A DNA stretch of 64,000 bases, from assembly GCF_041261445.1 (NCBI RefSeq), contig NZ_JBGCCU010000006.1, positions 1 to 64,000 of the forward strand, in the 5' to 3' direction. The notes below the pieces were generated by a model, which saw only the letters and a program-made list of their open reading frames with translations, was not told the DNA's origin and ran no database searches. Source of the stretch: Catenulispora sp. EB89. Its GTDB lineage: Bacteria; Actinomycetota; Actinomycetes; Streptomycetales; Catenulisporaceae. The position numbers and the translations under genes are program-made. Below are positions 33,570 to 42,554 of the stretch, one piece after another (position 1 is the stretch's first letter; each line of letters begins with the position of its first letter).

Positions 33570-34044
33570 CAGCCAGCCATAACCACGCGAGTCGTTCGTT
33601 TCAGCGTCGCCGTGGTCGAGGCATCACCCGTGCCAGCCTGCTGATGCGAGGGCCAACATACCCGGCTCGGTCTCCGTGAGGATGCCGCGTCCAGCCAGGC
33701 GCTCGAGCCGGGAGCGCACGCCCTCGCGGTGCTTCGGCTCGGCGTCGGCGTCCAGGATCTGGCACAGCTGCCCGGGCGCGAAGGCCGCCATCGGCCCGTT
33801 CGAACTCGGCCAGGATCTGCCGGTACGCCGGCTGAGCGATCGTTGCGTCGACCCCGTCGACCACGTCGTCCGGCTCGATATAGCCCACGGACAGCGCGGT
33901 CTCGCGGCAGATCGCCAGTCAAGACAGCTCGTTCTAGACGGCCGCCAGCTGCTCGGTCAGTTTGCCGACCTGCTCGCGCAGCTCCTCAGCGGCGGCACGT
34001 GCGTCGGCCTCGCGCTCCTCGAGCATGGTGAACAACGAACTCAT
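33570..34044 (-). pseudogene. Degenerate coiled-coil ORF
   Basis: GGAGGG and an ATG at 34044 start MSSLFTMLEEREADARAAAE, followed by ELREQVGKLTEQLAAV, and then a TAG. Beyond the stop and frame changes, the same product can be followed: LAICRETALSVGYIEPDDVV, PAYRQILAEFERADG and a shifted end with RSRLERLAGRGILTETEPG. The whole looks like a coiled-coil plus winged-helix protein that I believe is repeated in actinomycete genomes, here inactivated. An unrelated open stretch lies upstream, to 34201. Confidence 0.5.
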
Positions 34045-34208
34045 CGCAGAACCCTCCGGGTCCAGCATCGCGCCAGGTTGGCGTGGCGGTATCGGTCAGC
34101 CGGCGGGTCATGTCTTCGATGGCCGACCAGTGGACAACCAGCGACTCCGCCGAGGCCGGGTTCGACTCGTAGTCCATGGCCAGGCGCAGGTGCAGTACCA
34201 AGGCGCCC

Positions 34209-34440
34209 CATGGATCGCGACATCGTCCTTGAACCCACCCGCAGCGTCCACCTGCTCGGCGTGACCCATCACCCGACCGGCGCCTGGGCTACACAACTCG
34301 CACGGGACTTCGCCGCGGACCTCGAGCAGACCGGACACCGATTCAGGCGCAGTGGCCGGGATTCAGGAGTACTACAGGCGTTCTACCAGGCTCACCGACC
34401 CCACCAAGCTCTCGGCCAGGCCGCGCCGCTGCGCCCGCTT
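34209..34440 (+). pseudogene. Transposase fragments
   Basis: A frame starting MDRDIVLEPTRSVHLLGVTH and continuing HPTGAWATQLARDFAADLEQ matches the early catalytic domain of the rve transposases in this window. It runs into a second piece, AFYQAHRPHQALGQAAPLRP, the usual C-terminal HRPHQALG signature, after a deletion. Nothing recognisable is seen from 34441 to 34526. Confidence 0.55.
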
Positions 34441-34526
34441 CCACGTCACCTGACGCGACCGCATCGGCGGCGTCCTTCGCGAACACCGCCTGACCTGCAT
34501 GGACAGACTTCTCGGCGCCCTCAACC

Positions 34527-35435
34527 TCACAATGTCGAAGGATCGACCAACGCGACCTTGTAAGGCACTCCGGTACGCCCGAACCGGAGGTCTGGGAGCC
34601 CGGGCGGCAAGATCGGCGCGAGTGCGCGCACGATCGCCTCGGCGCTCTCGCCGCTGTAGTCGCCGTAGTGTTCGGTCGCCCGCAGCCAGACTGCTCCGGA
34701 AGGTAGTGGGGCCACCTCGGCGAAAGCGCCGGATGCCCGCAGCCCGGCGATGCCGCCGACCGTCGGCACCAGCTCTCGGGGCACCACCGTCAGCCAGCCG
34801 TAGCCGCGGAGTTGCCGGCGTGCGGTCGGAAGGGTGTCTCGGTAGGACCGCCATGGGGGTCCGACCAGTGTCTCGATCACGGTCTTCGCTCCCGGCATGC
34901 CGTCGTCGTAGGCGGTCTCGCCGTACAGCGGGTCGACCTGTTCGGCGAAGCTGTGCAGGAAGTCGACGCAGGTTTTCTCGATGGCGGGGTCCGCGAGGTC
35001 TGATTCGGGCACCGCGAACATGAATGCCAGGGTCTGCGGGGCCTTGGGGTTGCGGATCACCCACATGTCGATGTGGCTGGTTTCCGGGTAGCCCTGTGCG
35101 TCGAGGGTGTAGAGGGCGATGCGGGCGCTGGTGAGTGCGTCGTCGACGCGGCCGGGGAGGGACCGTACGGCGGCGGTCGTCGGGATGCGCAGGCTTTTCC
35201 TCGGCGCGGTGGTGCGTTCCAGGGCCAGCAGTCCCCATGCCCCGAAGGCCGGGCCGCACGGGATGGCGGACGTGAACGCCTTGCGGGACAGCTCCGGCCC
35301 TTCGTCGAGGCGTCGGCGGTGCTGGGCGGCGACGGCGGTGCTGCCGCCGTCCAGCCAGGTGCCGACCAGATGGGACAGGCGCTCGGCACCCGGGTCCTCG
35401 ATGTCGAGTTCGAACCTGACACGTAGAGCACCCAT
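34527..35435 (-). CDS. Candidate immunity protein for the RHS toxin
   Basis: A 302-residue soluble protein, directly downstream of the RHS gene on the same strand with a 97-base gap. Features include DALTSARIALYTLDAQGYPE, HIDMWVIRNPK, YGETAYDDGM and RGYGWLTVVPRELVPTVGGI. The last phrase resembles the DUF3396/type VI immunity group, but the match is weak. Position after a polymorphic toxin is the main reason for this call. No signal peptide, as expected for an immunity protein that protects the cytoplasm. Confidence 0.6.
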   Translation of the reverse strand: MGALRVRFELDIEDPGAERLSHLVGTWLDGGSTAVAAQHRRRLDEGPELSRKAFTSAIPCGPAFGAWGLLALERTTAPRKSLRIPTTAAVRSLPGRVDDALTSARIALYTLDAQGYPETSHIDMWVIRNPKAPQTLAFMFAVPESDLADPAIEKTCVDFLHSFAEQVDPLYGETAYDDGMPGAKTVIETLVGPPWRSYRDTLPTARRQLRGYGWLTVVPRELVPTVGGIAGLRASGAFAEVAPLPSGAVWLRATEHYGDYSGESAEAIVRALAPILPPGLPDLRFGRTGVPYKVALVDPSTL

Positions 35436-35532
35436 ACCGAACGCCTGTCTCTTTCCTCGCCAGTGGCTCGTCGAGCCGGTTCCGGGAGCATGCCGGTCAC
35501 CACCGTCACCGGGGTGACCGGCGTGGTCGGCG

Positions 35533-38500
35533 CTACGCTAGCGCGATCACCCCCAGAGCCCCAAGCAGCTCCCAGATCGTGACGCCGCCGGCCGCCACGG
35601 CTCCGCCCGCGACGACGCCTTCCTGCTCGTTCGGCGTGACCTGGAAGCCGTTGCCGGTGCTGCCCGGCGCCGGGGCCTGCGGGACCAGCCCCGGGGTCGG
35701 GGACCACAGCGGCTTCACGGTGACCCAGCTCGGGCGGTTGACCTTCTGGCCGGCCGGGGCCGGGGCCGGGTTGGGCACCGGGACCGGAACGGGGTCCGGA
35801 ACCGGATCGCCGGGCTTGAGCTTGGTGGTGGAGTAGGTGATGATCCCCGGCTCGGTCGAGGAGGACCGGCAGGTGATCAGCTCGGAGGGGTTGCCGATGT
35901 TCGGCTTCGGGCCGAGCTCGGGGATGTCGCCGCCGGTGACCACCGCGCGGTGGTCGCCGTGGGCGTCCATCATCTCGGCCAGCTGCTGCATGTAGCGGTC
36001 GAGCTGCGCGGGACCGGCCGCCTCGGCGGCACCGCCGCCGTTCTTCACCTCCCAGACCTGGACCTTGTCCGGGCCCCACTCGACGATGTCGGCCCAGCCG
36101 ACGTTTCCGTTGCCCTTGGCCGAGCCGCCGTCGATCCGGACGTTGACGTCGACCGTGTCGTTCGGGTTCTGCGCCTGGAGCCACTCCTGCGCCATCCCGA
36201 CCGCGGTGTCGTGCCGCGGCGACCAGATCTTGTACCAGGGCTCGCTACTACTGCCGGGGTCGTCGTAGGTTGTCGGCTCGTCGGTCTCCGAGCCGTCGCC
36301 CGACGAGGACGAGGACGTCGAGCCGCCTCCGCCCCCGCCGCCCCCGCCGTCCATCATCAGCATCAAACCGCTGGGGTCGGAGTTGGTGACCGGGTTGTCG
36401 CCGCAGTACGCGTAGCCGCCCAGCTGCTGCGGGCTGGCGGTCTCCAACACCGGGTCGGCGCTGATGAACCGGCCCAGGACCGGGTCGTACTTGCGGGCAC
36501 CGACGTCGGTGTAGCCGGTGGCCGTGGCCACCGCCTTGCCGAGGAACCCGCGGGACGGGTCGATCCAGGTCGCGCCAGTGGTGGCCCGCAGCTGCCCGAA
36601 CGGCGTGTACTCCTTGCGGGAAGCCGCCTGCGTGGTCGCGTCGATCAACAGCGTGGCGGTGTCGTGCGGGTCGGTGAACAGGTAGTCCAGCCCGCCGCCG
36701 GGCAGGCTCGACCGGATGGCCACGGCGGTACCGGGCGTTCCCCCGGTGGTGTAGGTGCGGATGGCGCCGAGCAGCACGTTCGGGGTGACCGAGGTGTTGA
36801 CGACGATCTGGGTGTCGCCGGCGAACAGCGTGGTCTGGCCCGGGTCGCGCCGCAGCAGCTCGTTGCCGTCGGCGTCGTAGACGTACTTGGTGACGCTCGT
36901 GCCCTGCGTCGCCGAGGACAGCCGCCCCTCGTCGTCCCAGACCAGGGACTGCGCGGCGCCGGTGCTCGGCGTGCGGCTGGTCAGGTCGCCGAGCGCGTCG
37001 TAGCCGAACGCCGTGCTGCCGCTGCCGGCCGGGCCGGTGGTGCTGGTCTTGGTCAGCGTGTGCGGCTGCGTGCCGTTCGGGCACTGGGCCGCGGTGCCGG
37101 TGCAGGAGTCGGTGTATCCGGTGGTGGTGTCCGCCGTCGCGCCGTTGACCGCGTGATCGGTTTCCGAGGTGCGGTTGCTGATCGCGTCGTAGCCGTAGGT
37201 CTGCCAGTACGCGCCGGTGCCCGAGGCCACCGTCGCCGACGTCGGGTTCGTCCCCTCGGCCGGGCAGGTGCCGGCGGCCGTCCAGGCCTGGGTCAGCCGG
37301 TCCAGCGCGTCATAGGTGAAGCACTGGGTGTCGGTGACGGTCTGGCCGGTCTCGGACTGCTTGTCAGTCTCGGAGAGCGGGTTGCCGGACTCGTCGTAGG
37401 TGTACGACGTGTCGTCGACGGCCGGACCGGGTGCCTGGGTACGGCTGACGAGCAGGTCGGTGAGCCGGCGTGTCTGGTCGTCGTAGGTGTACGTCGCCCA
37501 GGCCGGGTTGGTCGAGGGACCGTAGGTGACCTGGCTCGGCTCGGCGTAGTCGGTGTAGACCGTGCCGCTGACGTACGTGCCGGCCGAGCTGGTGGTGCTG
37601 GTCGGGTTGCCCAGGGCGTCGCGGCCGTAGGTGATGTTCTCCCCGGCCATGCCCATGGTGCGCGGGTCGACCTGGCCGGTCAGCGCCTGGTCGTTCGTCG
37701 AGTACGAGAACGAGGTCGTGTAGCTGGTCGGCAGCGGCGCCTCGGATGCCGGCAGGGTGACCTTCGTCCCCGTCGAGCGGCCCAGGCTGGTGTATCCGGT
37801 GGCGGCGATGGTGTAGTCGCCGGTGACGCCCTGGACGTAGCTCGTGGACGAGGTCAGCTTCCCGACCTGGAGGGTGTCGTACACCCAGCCGGCGACCTGG
37901 AACCCGCCGAGGTGCTTGTCGGTCTCGGTGAGCTTGCGGTCGAGCAGGTCGTAGGTGTAGTCGAGCTCGATGCCGCGGGCGTCGGTGCTCGAAACCAGGT
38001 CGCCGGCGTCGTCGTAGCCGTACTTGACGGTTCCGGCGTCCGGGTCGCTCTGCTGGGTCTTGCGGCCGAGCTGGTCGTAGGCGAAGGACCAGGCCGAGCC
38101 GTCCGGGCCGGTGATACCGCTCTGCTTGCCGTCCGGGGTGTACGTGTACTTGGTCGCGCTGGGCGTCCCGCCGGTGGCGGTGTACCCCGCGGCGGCGCTG
38201 CCGGCGACGGTTGGGGCGGTCGTGTACTGGTCCAGCTCGGTCTGCTGCCCGCGCGCGTCGGTGACCGAGCGGGTGACCACGCCGCCGGTGCGCGGCACGG
38301 TAGTCGTGGTGTCGCCGGTGTAGACCGTGGTCGTGGTCGCACCGGCCGGGGTGGCGCCGTCGTGTTCGTTGCTGACCAGGTCGGCCCGGCCCATCCCGTC
38401 GTGGTCGGTGATCGTGGTGTCCGGAAGGCTGTTCTGGGCCACCGAGATCAGTGCCGCGGCCGGCGCGCCGGAGACGCTGTAGCCGTTGTTGGTCAGGACG

Positions 38501-41500
38501 GTCCAGCCGTGCGAGTCGTACTGGGTGTCCACGACCGTCGTGGTGTTGTTCTCGCCGGCCGACTGGGTCTGCCGGACCCGGTCCATCGCGTCGTACAGGG
38601 TCTCGCTGGCGGCGTAGGTGCCGTTGTCCAGCAGCTTGTTCGTCGTGATGACCGTGGGGCCGGTGTTCGACATCGCGTAGCTGTACGTCAGGTTCGCGCT
38701 CTGCGACGCGGCCTTCGACTCGTTCGGCTCCCAGACGGCGGTGAGCCGGCCCATCGGGTCGTAGGTGAGGTCGGTCTTCAGTCCGGCCGCGTCGATCTTC
38801 TCGACCGGCAGGGCGCGGCCCGCGTCCATGGTCGTGGTGACCGTCTGGTAGGTCGGGGTCGTCCCGGCGGTCACCTGCGTCTGAGTGCTGACGGTGGTCG
38901 GCAGCGCCCCGGTGGCCGGGGTGTAGGTGGTGGTCGTGGTCTGCGCCAACGACGCCCCGCCCGGCGCGGTGGAGTTCGGTGTGCGGGTTACCACGTGTGT
39001 CCGGCCGTAGCCGTCGTAGCTGGTGCGTGCGGCGACGAGGTAGGCGGTGGCGACCCCGTTGGCCGAGGCCGAGGCCTGTTCGCTGGTGGTCGCCTCGCCC
39101 TTGGTCGGGGCGGTGCCGCCGCTGGCGCCGTCCCAGGTGAAGGCGTTGCCGTCGTAGGAGGTACGGGTGTCGGAGATGAGCGTGCCGGACGGTGTCGCTC
39201 CCGCCGAGGAGCAGTCCTGGGCCGTGGTGATCGACTCGGCGGGCAGGACGAGGGTCTCGGCGGTGTTCTCGACGTACCGGGTCCAGGTGCAGCGCGCGAC
39301 GTTGCCGGCCGCGCCGGGCTCGCCGCGGTCGTCGCTCTGGATCGGCATGCCGGTGGTGGCCTGGCCGAGGGTGGTGTTGTAGAAGACGTCGGACTCGGTG
39401 TTGCGCTGGCCGTAGGAGACGGCCTCACTGGTGTAGACGTTGCCGCTGTGGACCATCTGCGCGGTCAGCGGGGGCAGACCGGTCCGGGCGCGGGACGCCG
39501 TGGGACCGATGACCACCGGCAGCGTGACGCTCGCGGTGTCGAGCGTGCCGCCGTCGGCGGTGTAGGTGTCCTTCTCGAAGATCTGGCCGGCCAGCGCGTT
39601 GCTGTCCTTGACCGTGTGCTTGGTGTCCTGCGACGTCAGGCTGACGGCGGTGCCGCCGCTCCCGGACGGCGTGTCGGAGTCCATGCCGCGGAAGTACGTG
39701 GTCTTCGTCAGCGTGAGCTGGTCGTTGACCTTGGCACCGTTGGTCATGTGGAAGACCGCGGGGTCGCCGGTCCGGGTCTCGACCGTCTGGTAGCCGCGGA
39801 ACTGGCCGTAGGTGCGGTTCGCCGCCTTGACGATCTCGTTGTCGTCGTAGTGCCAGGCCGCGCCGCCGTCATAGGCGTAGGTGGTGAGCAGCTCGGGGTA
39901 GGTGCCGTCCTGGTTGGCGTTGTGCAGGTCCTGCGTCAGCACCGAGTGGACGGTGTACTTCTGGAACCAGTCCAGTTCGGGGTTCGGCGAGCCCTGCGGG
40001 GTCCAGTAGACCGGGTAGCAGGATGCTGTGTTCGTCGAGGGGTCGGTCGGCACGGTGCTCGGCGTGCAGGTGGCCGGGTTGTAGGCGACCGTGATCTGCG
40101 CGCCGGTCTCGGTGCTGATGTCCTGGATCCGGTCGTGGTACATCACCGGCAGGTTGGCGATGGTGCCGACCCGGTTCGCGAGCTGGAGCGGCGGGTCGAA
40201 GGAGGTCGCCGGGTTCGTCACCGAGCCGGTGCCGCCGCCGGAGGTGTCCAGGCCGGTGCGCTGGATGCTGTCCAGCCACAGCGTCGGCGCGTGGTCGCCG
40301 CCGTCGGGGAAGGACTGGGAGAAGGCGTACTTGTCGATCTGCTGGGTCTTGCCGGCGACCTGGATCTGCGTGGTGATCGAGGTCAGACGCTTGCGGCTCC
40401 AGAACGAGGGGCCGTGGTTCGTGCAGTTCGAGCCGGAGGCGCAGTTCAGGTCGATCGGCACGTCCGGCCAGTAGGCGGCGTTCGCGGTGGTGAACTGCGA
40501 GTCCGCGCAGGTGTTCCCGCTGGGGGTGCCGGATATGCAGCGCTCGTCGGTGCCGAAGACGATCTGCTCGGGCGCCGTGCCCGAGTAGACCGTCGAGGCG
40601 GTGATGCCGTAGTCGATGCGGGTGAGATAGCCGCCGCGCGTGTACTGCACCGCGGTGTTCTTCATGTCCGCGCCGTAGTAGTTGGTCTCCGGCTGGTAGT
40701 AGTACGCCGTCGCGTTGTTGTGGAGGTCGACGGTGTAGTCGAGGTTCCAGCGCCAGCCCTGCAGGCAGGAGGAGGCCGCGAACGTCGAGGCGTTGCACGG
40801 GTCGCCGGAGTGGGCGCCGTAGACCGGGACCGTCCAGGCCGACTGGGTCGCCTGGCCGGCCGCGCCGGTGTACCCGGGCAGGTGGTTGAGGCCGAAGTAG
40901 TACTGGACGCCGTCCTCGGTCACGCGCCAGCACTCGTTGTTGTAGGTGCCGTTGGTGCAGTCGGTCAGCTGCTCGATCTTCTCGAAGGCGGAGTCGGCCT
41001 GCGCGTGGAAGGTCTTGGTGGTGTCGTCGTACACGATCTCGGTGGACTGGCCGTTGAGCGAGAGCGTGAGGTCCTGGCCGGCCCAGCACTGGTCGCCGGA
41101 GTACTGCGGTGCCCCGGAGCCGGAGTCGTCACTGCAGGACTTGTACGACCGCTCGATGTAGGAGTCGGCCGAACTCCAGCCGTCTCCGAGCCAAGACGAC
41201 TGGTTGTTGGTCCCGGCGGTCCGGCCGTCCTGGGAGGACGAGTCGTACGACAGGGACACGGTGGGCGTTCCGCCGGCGATCGCCGCGGGAACCTGGATCG
41301 GGTAGGAGTAGGTGAAACCGCCGGTGTTGCCGCCGGCCGCCCAGGTGCCGGCCGGGCTCAGGGTGCTCGCGGAGTAGGTACCCGCGGATCCGTCCGGCGA
41401 GGAGGTCGCCGCCAGGACGACCATGTGGCTGCCGGTGGACGCGGCGTCGGCCATGGCCGCCGACCGGTTGCCGCCGGTGCTCTGGCCGACGGTGACCACG

Positions 41501-42261
41501 GCAGTCAGGGCGTCTCCGCCGACAGGCGCCAGCGGGGTCTGCTGCTCGCACTGCGCCAGCTGCGGAGTGGTCAGCGCGCAGCCGGGCAGCTCGACGAGGT
41601 GCAGCCGGGCGCCGTAGTCGCCGCCGAACGCGGCCTTGAACGAGGAGTCGTCGACGGAGACCGTGGCCCGGCCCGAGCCGGAGTTCACGTCGGCCGGGGC
41701 GAGGCCGAACAGGACGCCGTGGATGCCGGCCGCCTGCGCGGTCTGCTGGTCGGCCAGGCTGACCGTCACCTTCGACAGCACCGGCGAGGTCGCCGAGGCG
41801 GAGGTGCCGGCGGCTACTGTCGCTGCGGAACGGACGGCGGCGGGAGCGGCCGCGATGATGGAGATCGGCAGCGAGCCGGCCGGGTGCACCGTGCCGCCGG
41901 TGGTCTTGGCGACGGCGGCGACGCGTGCCGCGGTCATGCCGGTCGCGGCAGCGGCAGCGGCACCGGCCGGGGTCGACGGGTCGGTCGTCAGGTCGACGGT
42001 CGCGGTTCCGGCGCCGGGCAGCGTGGAGGCGACGCCCGGGTCGTATTTCGCGAAAGCCTTGGCCGGCGCACTTTTCCCGGGGACCGCGAGCGCGTGCGGG
42101 ATCTGCTTCTCGGCGGGTGACGGGGGCGCGTGCGGGACTGGTTTGGCTTTGGCCGCCCAAGCAGCCTGGGGACCACCGAGCGTGGCGACCAGCGCCACGG
42201 CCACGGTGCCCACGGCGAGCCCCCGCGACAGGCGGCGGCCCTTCTGTCGAATTGACAGCAC
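35533..42261 (-). CDS. RHS-repeat polymorphic toxin with PD-(D/E)XK-like nuclease tip
   Basis: A secreted protein of about 2242 residues. GTG at 42261, after AGGA seven bases upstream, starts a signal peptide (RRLSRGLAVGTVAVALVATL, cleaved near AAWAAKA). A large N-terminal part with insecticidal-toxin-like (TcdB/SpvB) sequence is followed by many YD repeats (YDPMGRLTAVWEPN; YDQLGRKTQQSDPDAGTVKY; GYDALGDLTSRTP). The RHS core ends in KYDPVLGRFISADPV and NSDPSGL at about 36366. After a Gly/Ser linker, the tip has GWADIVEWGPDKVQVWEVKN, a D-(x)n-ExK pattern of restriction-like nucleases. It ends in a PVP repeat (PDPVPVPVPNPAPAPAG) and a hydrophobic C-terminus. Confidence 0.85.
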   Translation of the reverse strand: MLSIRQKGRRLSRGLAVGTVAVALVATLGGPQAAWAAKAKPVPHAPPSPAEKQIPHALAVPGKSAPAKAFAKYDPGVASTLPGAGTATVDLTTDPSTPAGAAAAAATGMTAARVAAVAKTTGGTVHPAGSLPISIIAAAPAAVRSAATVAAGTSASATSPVLSKVTVSLADQQTAQAAGIHGVLFGLAPADVNSGSGRATVSVDDSSFKAAFGGDYGARLHLVELPGCALTTPQLAQCEQQTPLAPVGGDALTAVVTVGQSTGGNRSAAMADAASTGSHMVVLAATSSPDGSAGTYSASTLSPAGTWAAGGNTGGFTYSYPIQVPAAIAGGTPTVSLSYDSSSQDGRTAGTNNQSSWLGDGWSSADSYIERSYKSCSDDSGSGAPQYSGDQCWAGQDLTLSLNGQSTEIVYDDTTKTFHAQADSAFEKIEQLTDCTNGTYNNECWRVTEDGVQYYFGLNHLPGYTGAAGQATQSAWTVPVYGAHSGDPCNASTFAASSCLQGWRWNLDYTVDLHNNATAYYYQPETNYYGADMKNTAVQYTRGGYLTRIDYGITASTVYSGTAPEQIVFGTDERCISGTPSGNTCADSQFTTANAAYWPDVPIDLNCASGSNCTNHGPSFWSRKRLTSITTQIQVAGKTQQIDKYAFSQSFPDGGDHAPTLWLDSIQRTGLDTSGGGTGSVTNPATSFDPPLQLANRVGTIANLPVMYHDRIQDISTETGAQITVAYNPATCTPSTVPTDPSTNTASCYPVYWTPQGSPNPELDWFQKYTVHSVLTQDLHNANQDGTYPELLTTYAYDGGAAWHYDDNEIVKAANRTYGQFRGYQTVETRTGDPAVFHMTNGAKVNDQLTLTKTTYFRGMDSDTPSGSGGTAVSLTSQDTKHTVKDSNALAGQIFEKDTYTADGGTLDTASVTLPVVIGPTASRARTGLPPLTAQMVHSGNVYTSEAVSYGQRNTESDVFYNTTLGQATTGMPIQSDDRGEPGAAGNVARCTWTRYVENTAETLVLPAESITTAQDCSSAGATPSGTLISDTRTSYDGNAFTWDGASGGTAPTKGEATTSEQASASANGVATAYLVAARTSYDGYGRTHVVTRTPNSTAPGGASLAQTTTTTYTPATGALPTTVSTQTQVTAGTTPTYQTVTTTMDAGRALPVEKIDAAGLKTDLTYDPMGRLTAVWEPNESKAASQSANLTYSYAMSNTGPTVITTNKLLDNGTYAASETLYDAMDRVRQTQSAGENNTTTVVDTQYDSHGWTVLTNNGYSVSGAPAAALISVAQNSLPDTTITDHDGMGRADLVSNEHDGATPAGATTTTVYTGDTTTTVPRTGGVVTRSVTDARGQQTELDQYTTAPTVAGSAAAGYTATGGTPSATKYTYTPDGKQSGITGPDGSAWSFAYDQLGRKTQQSDPDAGTVKYGYDDAGDLVSSTDARGIELDYTYDLLDRKLTETDKHLGGFQVAGWVYDTLQVGKLTSSTSYVQGVTGDYTIAATGYTSLGRSTGTKVTLPASEAPLPTSYTTSFSYSTNDQALTGQVDPRTMGMAGENITYGRDALGNPTSTTSSAGTYVSGTVYTDYAEPSQVTYGPSTNPAWATYTYDDQTRRLTDLLVSRTQAPGPAVDDTSYTYDESGNPLSETDKQSETGQTVTDTQCFTYDALDRLTQAWTAAGTCPAEGTNPTSATVASGTGAYWQTYGYDAISNRTSETDHAVNGATADTTTGYTDSCTGTAAQCPNGTQPHTLTKTSTTGPAGSGSTAFGYDALGDLTSRTPSTGAAQSLVWDDEGRLSSATQGTSVTKYVYDADGNELLRRDPGQTTLFAGDTQIVVNTSVTPNVLLGAIRTYTTGGTPGTAVAIRSSLPGGGLDYLFTDPHDTATLLIDATTQAASRKEYTPFGQLRATTGATWIDPSRGFLGKAVATATGYTDVGARKYDPVLGRFISADPVLETASPQQLGGYAYCGDNPVTNSDPSGLMLMMDGGGGGGGGGSTSSSSSGDGSETDEPTTYDDPGSSSEPWYKIWSPRHDTAVGMAQEWLQAQNPNDTVDVNVRIDGGSAKGNGNVGWADIVEWGPDKVQVWEVKNGGGAAEAAGPAQLDRYMQQLAEMMDAHGDHRAVVTGGDIPELGPKPNIGNPSELITCRSSSTEPGIITYSTTKLKPGDPVPDPVPVPVPNPAPAPAGQKVNRPSWVTVKPLWSPTPGLVPQAPAPGSTGNGFQVTPNEQEGVVAGGAVAAGGVTIWELLGALGVIALA

Positions 42262-42554
42262 TCTGGTTTCCTTTTCTCCTGAATGGTGCATCTGTCCGAC
42301 CGCCGCGGAGACCCGCCCCGCATTTTTCGAAGTGACAGTATCGTGATCGAGCCCGGCGATCACCTAGGAGAATTCGGACCCTCCATCCTTGTTGGGTCTG
42401 AACTGGTATCAAGCCGGGATTCGGCGGCTTCGGGGCCGACTTGGAAAAGGCTCCGGCGGCACTATTGCGCGGGGCCGGTCTTCGGCCAGAATGCCGTGAC
42501 ACAAATCTCCGTCTCCGACGGTGCCTCCTGCTTTTGGAAAAGAAACGGGAACCC

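Noticed and set aside
35950-42120. A 2056-codon open frame on the plus strand opposite the RHS gene
   Set aside because: It is a mirror of GC-rich codons; its product is Arg/Gly/Val/Ala-rich with no domain. The minus strand has a signal peptide, YD repeats and an RHS core.
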